A DNA stretch of 64,000 nt from Mageeibacillus sp. UBA6976 (GTDB lineage Bacteria; Bacillota; Clostridia; Saccharofermentanales; Saccharofermentanaceae). The stretch lies in NCBI GenBank assembly GCA_002450155.1, contig DJYO01000027.1:62001-126000 (forward strand), written 5' to 3'. The position numbers and the translations under genes were made by a program. Shown piece after piece: positions 60,839 to 64,000 of this stretch; position 1 is the stretch's first letter; every line of letters starts with the position of its first letter. A model generated the notes under the pieces. The model was not told where the DNA came from and searched no databases. It saw nothing but the letters and a program-made list of their open reading frames with translations.

Positions 60839-62044
60839 TCAGTCAAAAGGGTTTATCTCGATAACCTCTGTTCCGTTAACGCCTGCTTCTACCATTGCTT
60901 CGATATCAAGATCCTTCTCTGCCAGGGCAACATCTTCGGGATGAGGATGAGTCTTAGGATGCTTAGCGACAAAAACTGTACAGCAGTCCTCATAAGGAAG
61001 GATAGATGTCTCAAAGGCACCGATCTGTCTTGAGATATCGCATGTAGCCTGCTTATCCATACCGATAAGAGGTCTTAAGACAGGCATCTTGACAACTTCA
61101 TTGGTAGCCTGGATAGCTTCAAGTGTCTGGGATGCGACCTGTCCCAGGCTCTCACCTGTAATAAGGCACTTGCAGTTATTCTTAAGTGCAAGCCTCTCTG
61201 CGATCTGGAGCATCACTCTGCGCATGGTTATCGTGAGCATCTCCTGGGGAGAATTCTTATACATATCGAGCTGGATCTGGGTAAAGTTTACGACATGGAG
61301 CTTCATACGGCCGGAGAATCCGGATACGATCTTGGCAAGATCTATTACCTTCTGCAGCGCCTGCTCGCTGGTATAAGGATATGAATGGAAATACACAGCT
61401 TCCAAGGGCATTCCGCGGGAAGCCATCATAAAGCCTGCCACCGGGCTGTCGATACCGCCTGACAAAAGGAGCATTCCCTTGCCGGATGTTCCTACAGGAA
61501 GACCTCTGTGGGCCATCATCTTACCTGAATAGATATAGTTATATTCCCTTATCTCAACATTGATGATAAAGTCCGGCTTCTTGACATCGACCTTAAGATC
61601 CGGGAAGTTTACAAGGATCTGATAGCCGAGCTCGGTACATATCTCAGGAGAGTTCATGGGGAATGCCTTATTACCGCGCTTGGACTCCACCTTGAAGGTC
61701 TTATAGTCCGGATTATTCTCAAGGAGCTCAGTTACATACTCTTTGGTATTGGAGACTATCTCATCAAAACCGCCCTCAAACTTTCTTGCAAGGCTTACAG
61801 AGACGATACCGAAGACCTGGGTCACTGCCTTCATTATCTCTTTTGCATCGTTCTCACTTGCAAAATACGGGTTGTCCTCTTCGGCAGGTTCGATCCAGAT
61901 GCGGCTCTGATTCTGGAATATCTTAAGACTGCCGAATTTCTTAAGACGGTATTTGAGATTATTCTTGAGCTGGACCTCGAATGAACCTCTGTTCAATCCT
62001 TTGAGAGTGATCTCACCCATCCTGGCGAGCAAAACATTAGACAT
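60839..62044 (-). CDS. thiI: tRNA 4-thiouridine synthase ThiI
   Basis: 401 aa. Ferredoxin-like + THUMP domain (~1-165; FDEIVSNTKEYVTEL), then PP-loop ATP site LLLSGGIDSPVAGF. No rhodanese domain, as usual in Firmicutes, so sulfur is taken from a dedicated desulfurase. MRRVMLQIAERLA and CLITGESLGQVASQTLEA are ThiI-specific. GAGGTC before ATG; 18 bp after nifS, the conserved nifS-thiI pairing. Confidence 0.95.
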   Translation of the reverse strand: MSNVLLARMGEITLKGLNRGSFEVQLKNNLKYRLKKFGSLKIFQNQSRIWIEPAEEDNPYFASENDAKEIMKAVTQVFGIVSVSLARKFEGGFDEIVSNTKEYVTELLENNPDYKTFKVESKRGNKAFPMNSPEICTELGYQILVNFPDLKVDVKKPDFIINVEIREYNYIYSGKMMAHRGLPVGTSGKGMLLLSGGIDSPVAGFMMASRGMPLEAVYFHSYPYTSEQALQKVIDLAKIVSGFSGRMKLHVVNFTQIQLDMYKNSPQEMLTITMRRVMLQIAERLALKNNCKCLITGESLGQVASQTLEAIQATNEVVKMPVLRPLIGMDKQATCDISRQIGAFETSILPYEDCCTVFVAKHPKTHPHPEDVALAEKDLDIEAMVEAGVNGTEVIEINPFD

Positions 62045-62061
62045 AGCTAGACCTCTTAGTA

Positions 62062-63204
62062 TCAGTGTAGTACAAGGTATCTGTCGTAGATCTCATCTAC
62101 GGCCTTAATGAATTCCCTGGCTTCATCCATAGTATTATAACGCGAGAAACTCAGCCTTACAGCATTGGCAGCGATCTTGCGGTCAACTCCGCAGGCGAGC
62201 AGGACATAGGATACCTTCTTGGCTTTGCTCGAGCAAGCCGAAACAGTAGAAACATAGATATCATACATCTCCAGGCAATGGAGCATGGTCTCGGATTCAA
62301 AACTCCTGAAAGACACATTGAGCACATAGGGCACGCTATCTTCAGCTGAGAGTATTACCGCACCGCGCTTGGCAAGTTCAGATCTTAGATACGCATTTAT
62401 CTCAGATACCGTCTTATAGGAATCTTCCATTTTCTCGGATGCTTCCTTGAGTGCCTCTTCAAATGCTTTGGCAAGAAGCAGACTCTGAGTTCCGGATCTC
62501 ATATTCTTCTGCTGACCGCCACCGTAGATCAAAGGGTCTATCCTGACTCCGGATCTGAGATATAAGATGCCTGTTCCTTTTACAGAATGGATCTTATGAC
62601 CGGAGAATGAACACATATCGACTCCCATTTTCTTTAGGTCGATCCTGATCTTGCCCAATGCCTGCACGGCATCAAGATAGATTGCAGTGCCGCGGCTTAT
62701 CTTATTCCTGATGCCGGTTATCTCATTTATGGGGAGAACGGAACCTGTCTCGTTATTTACGTATGTAAAACAAAGCAAGGCCACATCACCCTTACCCAGT
62801 TCTTCTTCAAGCATGTTAAGATCCGGTTTGCCTTCTTTGTTAACCGGGAGATAAACTATCTCGTAGCCCTGTTCCTTAAGGAGATCCAGGCATTCAAGAG
62901 TAGCCTTGTGCTCAGTTGCTGTGGATATGACCCTCGAACCTGCTCTCTTATTCCTTGAAAGATAACCTCTGATAGCAGTATTTGCGCTCTCAGTCGCGCA
63001 GGAGGTAAAAATGATCTCATCTGCTGATGCACCAAGGAGCCCGGCAATATCAGCTGCACACTCATTATAGAGCCTGTCTGCATTTACCCCCAGTGTATGA
63101 AGAGATCCCGGGTTGCCCGAGACCTCATCAGCAAGATATTCATTTATTACGCTCCTTACCCGGTTTGACGGGAAAGTCGTTGCGCTGTTGTCAAAATAAA
63201 TCAT
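62062..63204 (-). CDS. Cysteine desulfurase (NifS/IscS-like), thiI partner
   Basis: 380 aa PLP enzyme. DNSATTFPS at the start, TATEHKATLECLD (PLP stacking His), FSGHKIHSVKGTG with the Schiff-base Lys, and active Cys in STVSACSSKAKK. Delivers persulfide to ThiI for s4U8 in tRNA. I choose the ATG at 63204, one base after the purB stop (TGATATG). Confidence 0.93.
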   Translation of the reverse strand: MIYFDNSATTFPSNRVRSVINEYLADEVSGNPGSLHTLGVNADRLYNECAADIAGLLGASADEIIFTSCATESANTAIRGYLSRNKRAGSRVISTATEHKATLECLDLLKEQGYEIVYLPVNKEGKPDLNMLEEELGKGDVALLCFTYVNNETGSVLPINEITGIRNKISRGTAIYLDAVQALGKIRIDLKKMGVDMCSFSGHKIHSVKGTGILYLRSGVRIDPLIYGGGQQKNMRSGTQSLLLAKAFEEALKEASEKMEDSYKTVSEINAYLRSELAKRGAVILSAEDSVPYVLNVSFRSFESETMLHCLEMYDIYVSTVSACSSKAKKVSYVLLACGVDRKIAANAVRLSFSRYNTMDEAREFIKAVDEIYDRYLVLH

Positions 63205-63205
63205 A

Positions 63206-64000
63206 TCAGACCTTAAGTTCTTGCTCTCCGATATCAAGATCAGACTTGTGAGCCTCGATAAGTGGTCTTACGCACTCATTAAGGAATGTGTCGACCTGCT
63301 CGGGGCATCTGCCGATATAAAGCTTAGGATCTGTAAGTTCCTTAAGTCTGTCGTAGTCAACCTTGAATGCAGGATCTGCGGCAATGAGCTCCAGCATATT
63401 GTTAGACTTGCCTTCGACCTTAACGACCCTGCCTGCTTCGATAGACTTAAGTCTGATATTCTCGTGGAGATCCTGACGGTCTCCGCCGTTCTTTGTTGCG
63501 TCCATAAGGATATTCTCCGTTGCCATGAACGGGATTTCTTCTCTTATATGGCGCTCGATGATCTTATCGTATACAACAAGTCCCGATGCAACATTCGCAT
63601 AGATGCCGAGGATGGCGTCAACTGCAAGGAATGCCTCGGGAATGGATATTCTCTTATTAGCAGAGTCATCAAGTGTTCTCTCAAACCACTGCTCTGAAGC
63701 TGTCATCATGGGAGATGTAGACACAGAGATAACATATCTTGCAAGCGAAGCCATTCTCTCTGATCTCATAGGATTTCTCTTGTAAGCCATGGCAGAAGAA
63801 CCGATCTGCCCGGACTCATGGGGTTCCTCGATCTCCTTTAAGTGCTGAAGGAGCCTTATATCGTTGGAGAACTTGTGAGCTGACTGGGCAATACCGCAAA
63901 GAGCATTCATTACAAGAGAGTCTACCTTACGGGAATATGTCTGACCTGATACATAGTAAGAGGACTCAAAGCCCATCTTGGCGCAGATCTTCTTATCAAG
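63206..64000 (-). CDS. purB: Adenylosuccinate lyase, C-terminal part
   Basis: The open frame continues past the window end (5' part outside). ~265 aa seen. VSGQTYSRKVDSLVMNAL, then the fumarase/aspartase signature loop IGSSAMAYKRNPMRSERMA with catalytic Ser, QWFERTLDDSANKRI and PFMATENILMDATKNGGDRQ. Catalyses SAICAR to AICAR and adenylosuccinate to AMP. The sequence belongs to the subgroup shared with eukaryotic ADSL rather than Bacillus PurB; this subgroup is common in Clostridia. Heads the nifS-thiI-AIR set, at least as visible. Confidence 0.95.
   Translation of the reverse strand, partial: LDKKICAKMGFESSYYVSGQTYSRKVDSLVMNALCGIAQSAHKFSNDIRLLQHLKEIEEPHESGQIGSSAMAYKRNPMRSERMASLARYVISVSTSPMMTASEQWFERTLDDSANKRISIPEAFLAVDAILGIYANVASGLVVYDKIIERHIREEIPFMATENILMDATKNGGDRQDLHENIRLKSIEAGRVVKVEGKSNNMLELIAADPAFKVDYDRLKELTDPKLYIGRCPEQVDTFLNECVRPLIEAHKSDLDIGEQELKV

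Noticed and set aside
63206..64000. purB as a gene acquired from a eukaryote
   Set aside because: The ADSL-like subgroup with KRNPMRSER is, to my knowledge, common in Clostridia; no sign of recent transfer.
1..64000. CRISPR arrays, IS elements, prophage genes, toxin-antitoxin or defence islands
   Set aside because: No regularly spaced repeats, transposase, integrase, or phage-type proteins were seen; nearly all space is conserved core genes.

Overview
This 64 kb window reads as ordinary core chromosome of an anaerobic, low-to-mid G+C Clostridia (Bacillota), probably a gut or rumen lineage. The grounds are a PolC-type replicase, an IspH-S1 fusion, a type A RNase P RNA, the MEP isoprenoid pathway, Lrp/RpiR-type regulators and strong Shine-Dalgarno sites (GGAGG/AGGAG). 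No species can be named from the sequence alone. Nearly all genes lie on the minus strand; the exceptions are a glutamine synthetase and one two-component-system operon. I see no mobile elements, CRISPR arrays or rRNA.

Layout, left to right. 1-3 kb: start of prfB, then a malic enzyme / AlaR-like Lrp regulator / AlaT-like aminotransferase operon (4-bp overlaps). 3-8 kb: a membrane protein of unknown function, a long (636 aa) glutamine synthetase on the plus strand, an aquaporin and a PurM of the ~390-aa form I associate with Bacteroidetes. 7.9-11.8 kb: rnpB, nif3-like, trmK and dnaG, with the sigA gene usually found beside dnaG missing. 11.8-14 kb: dapA-dapB-yajC. 14-28 kb: a long superoperon pyrH-frr-uppS-cdsA-dxr-rseP-ispG-polC-priA, joining mRNA recycling, isoprenoid and phospholipid synthesis and replication. 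28-30 kb: rpsB-tsf. 30-33 kb: thyA-histidine phosphatase-folA, a SleB-type hydrolase and two tandem proline tRNAs (anticodons AGG and CGG). 33-44.8 kb: a dense leftward operon running lipoprotein, rRNA methyltransferase, RluA-like, ileS, M50 protease, scpA, scpB, rpiR, cmk, ispH-S1. 43.8-50.3 kb: three lipoprotein genes (two clearly paralogous in their C-terminal domain) beside a divergent response regulator/histidine kinase/rluB operon. 50-64 kb: valS, glk, clpX, dtd, a lipoprotein, rarA, glyA, an AIR-synthase-like protein, thiI, a cysteine desulfurase and the 3' part of purB.

Most interesting points: (1) PolC keeps the fold-sized proofreading exonuclease insert, but by my alignment all five DEDD-type catalytic residues are replaced; (2) there is a tRNA-Pro with an A34 (AGG) anticodon, rare in bacteria, next to a tRNA-Pro(CGG); (3) the lipoprotein/two-component locus has a perfect 13-bp tandem direct repeat between the divergent promoters, suggesting an envelope-sensing regulon of unknown function; (4) many gene junctions use the same stop-T-start arrangement (TGATATG). 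Promoter and terminator calls are by eye.
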